DNA from: Sulfurovum sp.
GTDB lineage: Bacteria > Campylobacterota > Campylobacteria > Campylobacterales > Sulfurovaceae
Direction of reading: 5' to 3'
Assembly: GCA_003978395.1 (NCBI GenBank)
Contig: QNZV01000008.1
Span: 1 to 5,161 of the forward strand
Length of the DNA: 5,161 nucleotides
The notes under the pieces: model-generated
Told to the model about the DNA's origin: nothing
What the model saw: only the letters and a program-made list of their open reading frames with translations
Database searches by the model: none
Shown: positions 1-5,161 of the stretch, in pieces
Layout of the letters: every line of letters begins with the position of its first letter
How positions within the stretch are numbered: the stretch's first letter is position 1
Translations under genes and position numbers: made by a program

Positions 1-1026
1 ACACGAAAACTTATTGTAGAACTTGAAGCTCTTGATGGATTTAAAATCGCTTGTGATGTTCCAACGGGAATTGATGTTGATGGTAACCCTTTGCCTATGG
101 CGTTGTTTTGTGATGTGACGATAACGATGGGTGCATTAAAAGAGTGTTTATACAGTGATATGGCAAAAGATTATGTGGGGGAGATTATCTGTGTGGATTT
201 GGGGGTTTCTCATCAAAAATATATTGAGGGATTTGATACTAATTTGTATCTGCTTGAAAAATTGGATATGAAACTACCAAGTCGAAACCGAGCCAATACA
301 CATAAAGGAAGCTTTGGACACTTGGCTGTAATAGTCGGTGGAAAAGAGGGGGCTTCTATTATGGCAGGGCTTTCTGCTTTGCGTTTTGGGGTGGGGCTTG
401 TAACATTGATTAGTGAAAATATAGAGACTACTCTTCCTTTGGCATTGATGCAAGATTCTCAACTACCATACAATACAACAGCTATTGCTTTTGGAATGGG
501 ATTTGATGAGTTTGAAAAAGATATAGTTGAAGATATTATAGATAGTGATGCTCCTATTATCTTAGATGCAGGTGTTTTTTCAGATGAGATAATTTTGGAA
601 TTTTTGGAACAAAAAGAGCGAGATGTTATCTTGACCCCACATCCAAAAGAGTTTGTAAATTTATGGAATATGACCATTGATAGCCCACTCAATATTGCTG
701 TACTTCAAGCCAACCGTTTTGAAAAAGTTCGAGAGTTCTGTTCGATTTTTCCTAATGTAACATTGCTTTTAAAGGGAGCAAATATGATTATCGCTCAAAA
801 CAGTACTCTATTTGTTAACCCTTATGGAAGACCCAATCTAAGTAAAGGTGGAAGTGGCGATGTTCTTAGTGGGTTAATCGGAGCATTGTTAGCACAAGGA
901 AACCTTGCTTTAACCTCTGCTGTTCAAGGTTCTTTAGCATTGACAGCAGGAGCAAATGCTTATGATGGAGCATCTTATGCAATGCTTCCTACAGATTTGA
1001 TTGCAGAGATTGGACGGCTTGAATAG
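1..1026 (+). CDS. nnr: Bifunctional NAD(P)H-hydrate epimerase / ADP-dependent NAD(P)H-hydrate dehydratase, 5'-truncated by the window edge
   Basis: Repairs damaged nicotinamide cofactors in the cytoplasm: the N-terminal (YjeF_N) domain epimerises R/S-NAD(P)HX and the C-terminal (ribokinase-like, CARKD) domain dehydrates the S form using ADP. The frame is open from base 1 (341 codons, then TAG). The first 30 codons belong to the protein, because DVPTGID (window codons 19-25) and TITMGALK (40-47) are epimerase motifs. A start at the TTG of 91 or the ATG of 97 would cut this domain, so the true start lies outside the window. The dehydratase domain starts near codon 98: KGSFGHLAVIVGG (102-114), LDAG (188-191), TPHPKEF (212-218), LKGAN (257-261) and GGSGD (283-287), with the probable catalytic Asp at 287. 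The usual GpG motif reads GMG (165-167). It converges with the lipoprotein gene 46 bp away, and I see no plus-strand terminator. Identity is secure from the motifs. Confidence 0.93.
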   Translation, partial: TRKLIVELEALDGFKIACDVPTGIDVDGNPLPMALFCDVTITMGALKECLYSDMAKDYVGEIICVDLGVSHQKYIEGFDTNLYLLEKLDMKLPSRNRANTHKGSFGHLAVIVGGKEGASIMAGLSALRFGVGLVTLISENIETTLPLALMQDSQLPYNTTAIAFGMGFDEFEKDIVEDIIDSDAPIILDAGVFSDEIILEFLEQKERDVILTPHPKEFVNLWNMTIDSPLNIAVLQANRFEKVREFCSIFPNVTLLLKGANMIIAQNSTLFVNPYGRPNLSKGGSGDVLSGLIGALLAQGNLALTSAVQGSLALTAGANAYDGASYAMLPTDLIAEIGRLE

Positions 1027-1072
1027 GCTACTCAAACTCTCTTATATCAAAAAAAAAATATTAATGAAAGAT

Positions 1073-1534
1073 TTACTCTATAATCAAACCATTTCTATCT
1101 ATTTTTTTCCACGTTCCACCATCCAAGAGGCTATTTTCTCCATCACTCTTCTCTTTGCATCCTGTACATATTTCAGCTTTTCCATTATGAAAAGGAAAGG
1201 CAAAATCATAAACAGGAGGCAGAACCATCTCTAAATTTCTATTAAAAAATCCAATTTTACCATTTACCCTTGTACGTGCTAACCCATCTTGAAACTCATC
1301 TGCTCCATTATCATAGGTTAGTGTTAGCATTTTTTTCCCTGATTTATGAATGTAATAGAAGTGTTTACCAATAGGTATAGAGATAAGCTCTTTGCCTTTA
1401 AAATCCAAAGTTTTTAGATACTCTTTTGAGACATAAGAGAGCGTTGTATTATTATTCTGTTTATTAGGAATTTTGGTGGTTTTGGAACAAGAGATAAAAG
1501 ACAGGAGTATAAAAAGAGAGAGGAAGTATTTCAT
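1073..1534 (-). CDS. Small WG-repeat lipoprotein, function unknown
   Basis: A 153-residue protein. Residues 1-16 form a short lipoprotein-type signal: Lys2, a hydrophobic stretch 4-14 and FISC ending at Cys16. The -3 position is Phe rather than Leu, a weak but acceptable lipobox. An Asn/Lys-rich linker (20-32) follows. Residues about 59-153 look like two to three degenerate WG (KWG) repeats: EFQDGLARTRVNGKIGFF (80-97), LPPVYDFAFPFHNGKAEI (105-122) and WKKIDRNGLIIE (142-153). The second repeat carries a CTGC motif (123-126), unusual for a WG repeat, which could form a disulfide or bind metal. The ATG is preceded by AAGG at 7 nt spacing. It lies downstream of nifU on the same strand but has its own extended -10 promoter. 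A run of ten T follows the stop on the coding strand (1049-1058) with no clear hairpin. Envelope localisation is inferred; no function can be assigned. Confidence 0.8.
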   Translation of the reverse strand: MKYFLSLFILLSFISCSKTTKIPNKQNNNTTLSYVSKEYLKTLDFKGKELISIPIGKHFYYIHKSGKKMLTLTYDNGADEFQDGLARTRVNGKIGFFNRNLEMVLPPVYDFAFPFHNGKAEICTGCKEKSDGENSLLDGGTWKKIDRNGLIIE

Positions 1535-1553
1535 GATAGTACCTTTTTTTTTG

Positions 1554-1582
1554 ATTATAGCAATCTAAAATAAAAAATACAA
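1554..1582 (-). promoter_or_regulatory. Extended -10 promoter of the WG-repeat lipoprotein gene
   Basis: On the minus strand TGCTATAAT occupies 1562 down to 1554, a perfect extended -10 (TGnTATAAT). A weak -35, TTGTAT, lies 17 bp upstream (1582-1577). Transcription would start near 1547, giving a leader of about 13 nt that contains the AAGG ribosome binding site. This indicates independent expression from nifSU. Confidence 0.7.
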
Positions 1583-1608
1583 TTTAATATGGACTTTAAG
1601 TCCATATT
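1570..1608 (-). terminator. Probable terminator of the nifS-nifU operon (palindrome plus T-rich tail)
   Basis: Starting 7 nt after the nifU TAG there is a palindrome, 1586-1608, with 11-bp arms around one central base and GGAC/GTCC at its core. In RNA it would fold as a stem of about 9-10 bp with a tiny loop. On the minus strand a T-rich stretch follows (TATTTTTTATTTTA), but it begins several bases after the stem, so this is not a textbook intrinsic terminator. The plus strand has no T-run after the palindrome. The tail overlaps the -35 region of the next promoter. It could instead, or also, be an operator for that promoter. Confidence 0.55.
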
Positions 1609-1615
1609 TATAATA

Positions 1616-2587
1616 CTAAATTGGTAAAACTCTAATATTTGTATCAAGTTTCTCTTTAAGAATATTTTCAATAGCAAAAAGTGTTCCTGTATCTGCACTA
1701 GCACAACCATTACACGCACCTAAATATCGGATATAGATGTCAAAGTTTTCGCCATTCTCTTTAATATCAAGAACTTCCATGTCTCCACCATCCATAATCA
1801 GCATCTGACGAATATTATCATCAATTACTTTTTCAACGGCTTTAAGCTTTTGAACGATAGACATTTTAGCAAAAGAGATTGTTACTTCTGCTCCACCAAG
1901 TGTTGAACCTGCAAGTAATTTTTCTTGATTGTACTCATGAAGTAAATCAACAAGATATATATCTTTTGCTTCATGTCCACCAGGGCGAATACATGATTTA
2001 CAGAATGCACCTGCTTTGGTGTAGTCTGTAATCTGTTCTACTGTTGTAAGGTCATTAAGACGAATTACCTCTTTAAGTGTACTAAGACTCACTCTTGCAC
2101 ATTCACAAACAATAACTTCTTCCTCAAAACTTTCCATATCAACATTCATATATTGACCCGCTGCTTTTTTAATGACATCATACGCCATTACTGAACAGTG
2201 CATTTTTTGAGGTGGAACAGAAGGAACATCAGGTGTGTCTCTCATTGCTAACTCAACATCAATATTGGTAATTTTTACAGCCTCTTGAACTGTTTTATAT
2301 TTACAAAGTTCAGCCATAGTATCCGAACTAGCAATCGCTGTTCCACAACCAAAACTTTTGAATTTTGAATCCATAATTACATCAGTATTTGGGTTAACTA
2401 CCCAGTATAAACGAACAGCATCACCACAAGATTCAGCACCAAAATCAGCAACGATAAGTTTACCACCCATCTCCTCTGCTTGTTCTGTTGTAATCTCGCC
2501 CATATTTTTTGGGTTGTTCATTAAATCTGCTACTTTATTGCTGTACTCATCCCAAATGGTACCACCTACTAAACTATCTATTCCCAT
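1616..2587 (-). CDS. nifU: NifU-type Fe-S cluster assembly scaffold protein
   Basis: Scaffold on which [2Fe-2S]/[4Fe-4S] clusters are built from NifS-derived sulfur and passed to apoproteins in the cytoplasm. At 323 residues it has the full three-domain NifU layout. Residues 1-145 are an IscU-like domain with cluster ligands Cys54 (in ESCGD, with Asp56), Cys81 (FGCGTA) and Cys131 (KMHCS). Residues 158-205 are a BFD-like [2Fe-2S] domain with CEC (161, 163) and CKSC (196-199). Residues 245-320 are a C-terminal NfU domain with CNGC (292-295). All expected cysteines are present. The ATG has AAGGA 6 nt upstream. It lies 59 bp downstream of nifS with a perfect hairpin between them and is probably co-transcribed. 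No hscA/hscB, iscA or fdx is in view. In Campylobacterota this NIF-type pair acts as the general Fe-S system, so the nif name does not imply nitrogen fixation. Confidence 0.96.
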   Translation of the reverse strand: MGIDSLVGGTIWDEYSNKVADLMNNPKNMGEITTEQAEEMGGKLIVADFGAESCGDAVRLYWVVNPNTDVIMDSKFKSFGCGTAIASSDTMAELCKYKTVQEAVKITNIDVELAMRDTPDVPSVPPQKMHCSVMAYDVIKKAAGQYMNVDMESFEEEVIVCECARVSLSTLKEVIRLNDLTTVEQITDYTKAGAFCKSCIRPGGHEAKDIYLVDLLHEYNQEKLLAGSTLGGAEVTISFAKMSIVQKLKAVEKVIDDNIRQMLIMDGGDMEVLDIKENGENFDIYIRYLGACNGCASADTGTLFAIENILKEKLDTNIRVLPI

Positions 2588-2616
2588 AATTTTTCCTTAT
2601 TATATATTTATTCCAA

Positions 2617-2637
2617 ATGTTTGATAAAATCAAACAT
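2617..2637 (-). repeat. Perfect intercistronic hairpin between nifS and nifU
   Basis: The arms ATGTTTGAT and ATCAAACAT are exact reverse complements separated by AAA, a 9-bp stem with a 3-nt loop. It starts 9 nt after the nifS stop and ends about 30 nt before the nifU ATG. No T-run follows on the coding strand, so it is not an ordinary terminator. It could be an RNA-processing or stability element, or a partial attenuator that sets the NifS:NifU ratio. The function is inferred; the structure is read directly. Confidence 0.6.
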
Positions 2638-2646
2638 AGAGTCTGT

Positions 2647-3849
2647 TTAATGCCCTGCTGTTAAACCAGAGTTATGTCCCTCTGGAGAATAAGCATATGA
2701 ACTTGAGATTTCTCGAAGTCTCTCAACAGCTTTTTTAACCACATCTAATGTATAATCTAACTCTTCTTGAGTAGTGTATCTGCTCAATGAGAATCGAATA
2801 GCTGTATGTGCCAAATCTTCATCAGCACCAATGGCTTCCATTACGGAGTTTGCTTCCAAATCTTCAGAGGCACAAGCTGAACCTGTACTTGCACCAATTC
2901 CTGAACGGTTCAAATCCCATAACATTGATTCGCCTTCGATTCCTCTAAACGAGATTAAAATGGTATTTGGTGTTCTTCTATTTCTAGGAGTAACAACAAA
3001 AGTATCTTTAATTTTTAAAAGTTCATCTTCAAAATCATCTCTCATCTCTCTAATTTCACTCATCTCAAAATCAAGAGCATCAACAGCTTGTTCTATCGCT
3101 TTTCCCATACCTACAATACCTGGTACATTTAATGTTCCAGAACGAAGACCACCCATCTGTGAACCACCGTGGAAAAGAGGCATGATTTCGCGACCTTTTT
3201 TGATGTATAAAGCACCCACACCTTTTGGTCCATGAAATTTATGAGCCGAAAAGGTTAAATAATCTACATTGAACTGTTGCACAGAAACAGGAAGCTTCCC
3301 TATTGCTTGAACAGCATCTGTATGAAAAAGAACGTTATACTCTGCACAAATTTCTCCAATCTCTTCAACAGGGAAAACAGCACCTGTCTCATTATTTGCC
3401 CACATGACAGAGACCAAAGCAGTTTTAGAAGTTATGTTGTCTCTAACTGATTGTGCTTCAATTAAACCCTCTGCATTAATTGGCAAATAGGTTACTTTAC
3501 ATCCCATAGATTCAATAAATTTAGCTGTTGCAATAATAGATGGATGCTCAACTTCACTGATGATAATATGGTTTTTTCTACCTGTTAAGATATACTCAAA
3601 ATAGATAGATTTTAATACCCAGTTGTTACTTTCAGTTGCACATGACGTAATAACTACTGAATCTTCTCTTGATGCTTGAATTCCTGCATAAATCTTTTCC
3701 ATAGCAGTCTTGATATGAGGATGGGTCTCTCCTGCATAAGCATGAAGTGAGTTTGGGTTACCATATTTTTCTACAAAAAATGGATCCATCACTTCTTTTA
3801 CGCTAGGATCAACTATAGTTGTTGCATTATTATCCAAATAAACTTTCAT
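2647..3849 (-). CDS. nifS: Cysteine desulfurase, NifS/IscS type (class I)
   Basis: PLP-dependent enzyme that converts L-cysteine to L-alanine and leaves a persulfide sulfur for transfer to NifU. It is 400 residues, the normal length. Visible signatures: YLDNNATT (4-11); His102 (EHPS), which stacks on PLP; ANNETG (151-156); HTDAVQA (176-182), with Asp178 contacting the pyridine nitrogen; SAHKFHGPKG (201-210), with Lys204 as Schiff-base lysine; and GSACAS (323-328), with Cys326 as the persulfide-carrying cysteine on the mobile loop, as in IscS/NifS. The C-terminus (SPEGHNSGLTAGH) is intact. The ATG is preceded by AAAGGA at 5 nt spacing. It is first in the operon with nifU. A 25-bp dyad resembling an IscR type 1 site is centred 45 bp upstream of the start, which suggests Fe-S or oxidative-stress control. 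Confidence 0.97.
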   Translation of the reverse strand: MKVYLDNNATTIVDPSVKEVMDPFFVEKYGNPNSLHAYAGETHPHIKTAMEKIYAGIQASREDSVVITSCATESNNWVLKSIYFEYILTGRKNHIIISEVEHPSIIATAKFIESMGCKVTYLPINAEGLIEAQSVRDNITSKTALVSVMWANNETGAVFPVEEIGEICAEYNVLFHTDAVQAIGKLPVSVQQFNVDYLTFSAHKFHGPKGVGALYIKKGREIMPLFHGGSQMGGLRSGTLNVPGIVGMGKAIEQAVDALDFEMSEIREMRDDFEDELLKIKDTFVVTPRNRRTPNTILISFRGIEGESMLWDLNRSGIGASTGSACASEDLEANSVMEAIGADEDLAHTAIRFSLSRYTTQEELDYTLDVVKKAVERLREISSSYAYSPEGHNSGLTAGH

Positions 3850-3868
3850 CTAATTCCTTTGAGTTTTA

Positions 3869-3897
3869 CTCATATTTTTTCAATTAGGACAAAGTTA
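3869..3897 (-). promoter_or_regulatory. Candidate proximal promoter of nifS
   Basis: Reading the minus strand, TATGAG (3874-3869) is a 4/6 match to the -10 box, and TAACTT (3897-3892) sits 17 bp upstream in the -35 position. The start would be near 3862, giving a leader of about 13 nt with the AAAGGA site. The dyad 3882-3906 would cover the -35 and spacer, the usual place for a repressor. The boxes are weak, so this rests mainly on position. Confidence 0.35.
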
Positions 3898-3906
3898 GTC
3901 CTAATT
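3882..3906. promoter_or_regulatory. 25-bp dyad operator candidate upstream of nifS, IscR type 1-like geometry
   Basis: Perfect 9-bp arms AATTAGGAC and GTCCTAATT are separated by 7 bp (AAAGTTA). The inner core GAC-N7-GTC and the 25-bp overall length match the geometry of E. coli IscR type 1 sites, as I remember that consensus; the outer bases differ. It is centred about 45 bp upstream of the nifS ATG. Rrf2-family regulators such as IscR commonly control Fe-S assembly operons by sensing their own cluster. No such regulator gene is in this window, so its identity is inferred. A leader-RNA hairpin is the alternative if transcription starts further upstream. Confidence 0.6.
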
Positions 3907-3948
3907 AACTTTTCCCATACTACATGATGAAACCTTAAAATGGCATAA

Positions 3949-3968
3949 ATCGAGAAAAATTTCGCGAT
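3949..3968. repeat. 20-bp imperfect palindrome next to the distal -10 box
   Basis: ATCGAGAAA and TTTCGCGAT flank a central AA. They are reverse complements except for one position (A3953 against G3964). It overlaps the end of the distal TATAAT (3972-3967, minus strand) and would cover the predicted start point, fitting either an operator or a 5' leader hairpin. It is one of the few GC-containing islands in this intergenic region. Confidence 0.45.
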
Positions 3969-3995
3969 TATACTCCTTTGATGGTTAAAATTGAA
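3967..3995 (-). promoter_or_regulatory. Candidate distal promoter of nifS with perfect -10
   Basis: TATAAT reads on the minus strand from 3972 to 3967. A poor -35 (TTCAAT, 3995-3990) lies 17 bp upstream, after an AT-rich stretch. The start would be near 3960, leaving a leader of about 110 nt that includes the 25-bp dyad. It is the best -10 match on this strand upstream of nifS, but its distance makes its role uncertain. Confidence 0.4.
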
Positions 3996-4146
3996 TTTAA
4001 AAGTATTTTTTTATTATTTTTAATATTTTACATTAATAAAAAACATTAATTGTTATTTATATCATAAAAATATTTATAAAGAGTATTTTATCTATACTAT
4101 CAAAATAAAAGAGTCAAAATTAGATTATTATTTAAATAAAAAAAGA

Positions 4147-4152
4147 TATAAT
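4147..4152 (+). promoter_or_regulatory. -10 box of the TPR-protein gene
   Basis: A perfect TATAAT 31 nt before the ATG at 4184. No -35 consensus is present 17 bp upstream (ATTATT), but the upstream DNA is A/T-tract rich, as is common for sigma-70 promoters in Campylobacterota. The predicted start is near 4159, giving a leader of about 25 nt. Confidence 0.6.
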
Positions 4153-4171
4153 TTATAAACTAAGAGAGATA

Positions 4172-4177
4172 AAAGGA
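4172..4177 (+). promoter_or_regulatory. Ribosome binding site that fixes the TPR gene start
   Basis: AAAGGA ends directly against the in-frame TTG at 4178 but lies 6 nt before the ATG at 4184. A start codon cannot abut its Shine-Dalgarno sequence, so the ATG at 4184 is the start. Confidence 0.75.
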
Positions 4178-4183
4178 TTGGGC

Positions 4184-4984
4184 ATGCTAGGGAATATTTC
4201 AACTATAAACAGCAATATTTTAAATATAACCCCTATAATCTCAGTATCTTCTACTAATCCTCCTTCATTAAAAGAACCAACAGCAGATGAATACAATATT
4301 TTAGCCAGTTTATATAAAAATAAGAATTTAAATAAAAAAGTTATTGATTGCTACTCTAAAGCCTTAATATTACAAGAGGCTACCTTTGGATTAGTGCATA
4401 AAAAAACTGCAAATAGTTATACTAATTTAGCAGATGCCTATGTAAATGATGGTTCTAAACCAAAAGCGTTAGAGCTTTATATAAAAGCACTAAATATATG
4501 GGAAAAACTTTTTGATTTAAATCATCCTCAAATAGCTAATTTGTATGGGAAAATGGCAAATATTTACTTTGAAGATAACAAGCTTGAACTTGCACAGAGT
4601 CTATATAAAAAAGCATTAGCTATTAGAACTACACAGCTCGGAGAAGAAAATGTTCAAACAGCAATCTCATATCAAGAGCTAGCTTATTTTTATGCAACTG
4701 CTGAAGAGTATGAATTAGCATTACCTCTATTTCAAAAAGCTGTAAAGATACGTAAAAAATTACTTAAAATGAGTCATCCAGATACAGCAACTTCTTATAA
4801 TAATTTAGCCATCTGTTATTATCATCTATTTGAATATCAAAAAGCATACGACTGCTTAAATACTTCAATTCAAATAAGAACATTAATCTTTGACCCAAAT
4901 GATACTCTTATACTCTCTTCAAAAAAGAATTTAAAAGAGATTAAAAAACATTTACCTAGAAAAATTTTTATCAAAAATTTTTAA
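4184..4984 (+). CDS. Tetratricopeptide-repeat protein, five 42-residue TPRs, function unknown
   Basis: A 266-residue protein made almost wholly of kinesin-light-chain-type TPRs with an exact 42-residue period: 34-75, 76-117, 118-159, 160-201, 202-243, then a capping helix 244-266. Typical positions are kept, such as SYTNLADAY, LYIKALNIWEKLF and the inter-repeat HPDTATSYNNLA. Such repeats form protein-binding superhelices; no enzymatic domain is attached and the partner is unknown. Residues 1-29 contain no charged residue and are rich in Ser, Thr, Asn and Ile, ending in NPPS; they lack the long hydrophobic core of a Sec signal. The gene is monocistronic, with its own TATAAT, and is divergent from nifSU. 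It is visibly more AT-rich than nifS (60-base samples counted by hand: 28% against 40% GC), which could mean relaxed constraint or acquisition. TPR identity is firm; any role is open. Confidence 0.9.
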   Translation: MLGNISTINSNILNITPIISVSSTNPPSLKEPTADEYNILASLYKNKNLNKKVIDCYSKALILQEATFGLVHKKTANSYTNLADAYVNDGSKPKALELYIKALNIWEKLFDLNHPQIANLYGKMANIYFEDNKLELAQSLYKKALAIRTTQLGEENVQTAISYQELAYFYATAEEYELALPLFQKAVKIRKKLLKMSHPDTATSYNNLAICYYHLFEYQKAYDCLNTSIQIRTLIFDPNDTLILSSKKNLKEIKKHLPRKIFIKNF

Positions 4985-4990
4985 TCAAAC

Positions 4991-5011
4991 TAAATAGATA
5001 ACCTCTATTTA
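4991..5011 (+). repeat. Short AT-rich hairpin after the TPR gene
   Basis: TAAATAGA and TCTATTTA form a perfect 8-bp inverted repeat around a 5-nt loop, 6 nt after the TPR stop codon. With little GC and no T-run behind it, it is a poor terminator. It also lies just upstream of the tRNA promoter and may be incidental or affect that promoter. Confidence 0.35.
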
Positions 5012-5024
5012 AGTCAAAAAGAAA

Positions 5025-5030
5025 TATAAT
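5025..5030 (+). promoter_or_regulatory. -10 box of the tRNA-Val gene
   Basis: A perfect TATAAT 23 nt before the mature tRNA 5' end. Transcription would start near 5037, giving a 5' leader of about 17 nt for RNase P to remove. No consensus -35 is seen (CCTCTA at 17 bp spacing). Confidence 0.6.
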
Positions 5031-5053
5031 CCCACTCCACAAATACTTCAAGT

Positions 5054-5128
5054 GATCGCGTAACTCAGTGGTAGAGTACTTCCTTGACATGGAAGAAGTC
5101 GTTGGTTCAAGTCCAATCGTGATCACCA
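5054..5128 (+). tRNA. tRNA-Val, anticodon GAC, with encoded CCA
   Basis: A complete 75-nt cloverleaf can be folded by hand. The acceptor stem GATCGCG/CGTGATC (5054-5060 with 5118-5124) has one G-U pair. T8 and A9 follow. The D arm is ACTC/GAGT with loop AGTGGTA. The anticodon stem CTTCC/GGAAG (5079-5083 with 5091-5095) has loop TTGACAT, with anticodon GAC at 5086-5088 reading GUC/GUU valine codons. The variable loop is 5 nt. The T arm GTTGG/CCAAT has loop TTCAAGT. Discriminator A5125 is followed by genomic CCA (5126-5128). All hallmark bases are present, so it should be functional. Confidence 0.96.
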
Positions 5129-5161
5129 TAAACCTAAAATCCTACTTTATCTCTTTTTTTG

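Larger units (their letters stand above)
3850..4183. other. Divergent intergenic region between nifS and the TPR gene; extremely AT-rich right half
   Basis: About 334 bp with no credible coding region; I looked for small ORFs on both strands and found only ones of a few codons. The left third (3850-3980) holds the nifS leader, the 25-bp dyad at 3882-3906, a second dyad at 3949-3968 and -10 candidates. From 3985 to 4144 I count 15 G/C in 160 bases (about 9% GC), with A and T runs and an 8-bp direct repeat ACATTAAT (4030-4037 and 4043-4050). The TPR promoter lies at the right edge. Such DNA is likely curved and may act as an UP-like element or a target for nucleoid proteins. Confidence 0.7.

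Noticed and set aside
1049..1058. A10 run between the convergent nnr and lipoprotein genes, a T-run for minus-strand transcripts
   Set aside because: I could not find a convincing stem before the T-run, so I do not call an intrinsic terminator.
1001..1234. Plus-strand open frame across the nnr end and the lipoprotein gene
   Set aside because: It overlaps two better-supported genes, has low-complexity composition and no ribosome binding site that I can see.
2599..2604. Minus-strand TATAAT just upstream of nifU
   Set aside because: It touches the nifU ribosome binding site; a start 7 nt downstream would remove that site, so it is unlikely to be a working promoter.
2774..3235. Long plus-strand open frame opposite nifS
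   Set aside because: It lies wholly within the strongly supported nifS coding sequence and shows no recognisable protein features.
4178..4180. TTG as start of the TPR gene
   Set aside because: The AAGGA sequence abuts it with no spacing, while the ATG at 4184 has a 6-nt spacer.
3850..4183. Possible small ORF, riboswitch or ncRNA in the nifS-TPR intergenic region
   Set aside because: Only reading frames of a few codons occur, and no known riboswitch core is recognisable; the structure seen is limited to the two dyads.
5151..5161. T7 run after tRNA-Val as a terminator
   Set aside because: No stem is visible before it and the window ends there, so it cannot be judged.

Overview
The window is from an AT-rich bacterium, most likely a member of the Campylobacterota (Sulfurimonas/Sulfurovum/Arcobacter-like). 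The evidence for this is the NIF-type nifS-nifU pair with a three-domain NifU used as a housekeeping Fe-S system, the low GC, promoters with a good TATAAT -10 and little or no -35, and AAGGA-type ribosome binding sites. The genus cannot be fixed from the sequence alone.

Layout, left to right. (1) Positions 1-1026, plus strand: the 3' part of nnr (yjeF), a fused NAD(P)HX epimerase/dehydratase. Its reading frame is open to the left edge. (2) Positions 1073-1534, minus strand: a small WG-repeat lipoprotein convergent with nnr, with its own extended -10 promoter. (3) Positions 1616-3849, minus strand: a nifS-nifU operon (cysteine desulfurase, then scaffold), with a perfect hairpin between the genes and a terminator-like palindrome after nifU. 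(4) Positions 3850-4183: a divergent intergenic region. Its nifS side holds a 25-bp dyad with the half-site geometry of an IscR type 1 operator, and its other side is an extremely AT-rich block. (5) Positions 4184-4984, plus strand: a protein with five 42-residue TPRs and an uncharged N-terminal tail. (6) Positions 5054-5128, plus strand: tRNA-Val(GAC) with its own promoter and an encoded CCA end.

How the genes work together: NifS takes sulfur from cysteine and delivers it to NifU, which builds Fe-S clusters for the cell. Nnr repairs hydrated NADH/NADPH. The lipoprotein and the TPR protein have no assignable function, and their own promoters suggest they are not part of the Fe-S operon. No Rrf2/IscR regulator gene, mobile element or CRISPR array is visible. 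The window looks mostly like ordinary core genome. Its most interesting parts are the regulatory palindromes around nifSU and the two uncharacterised proteins.
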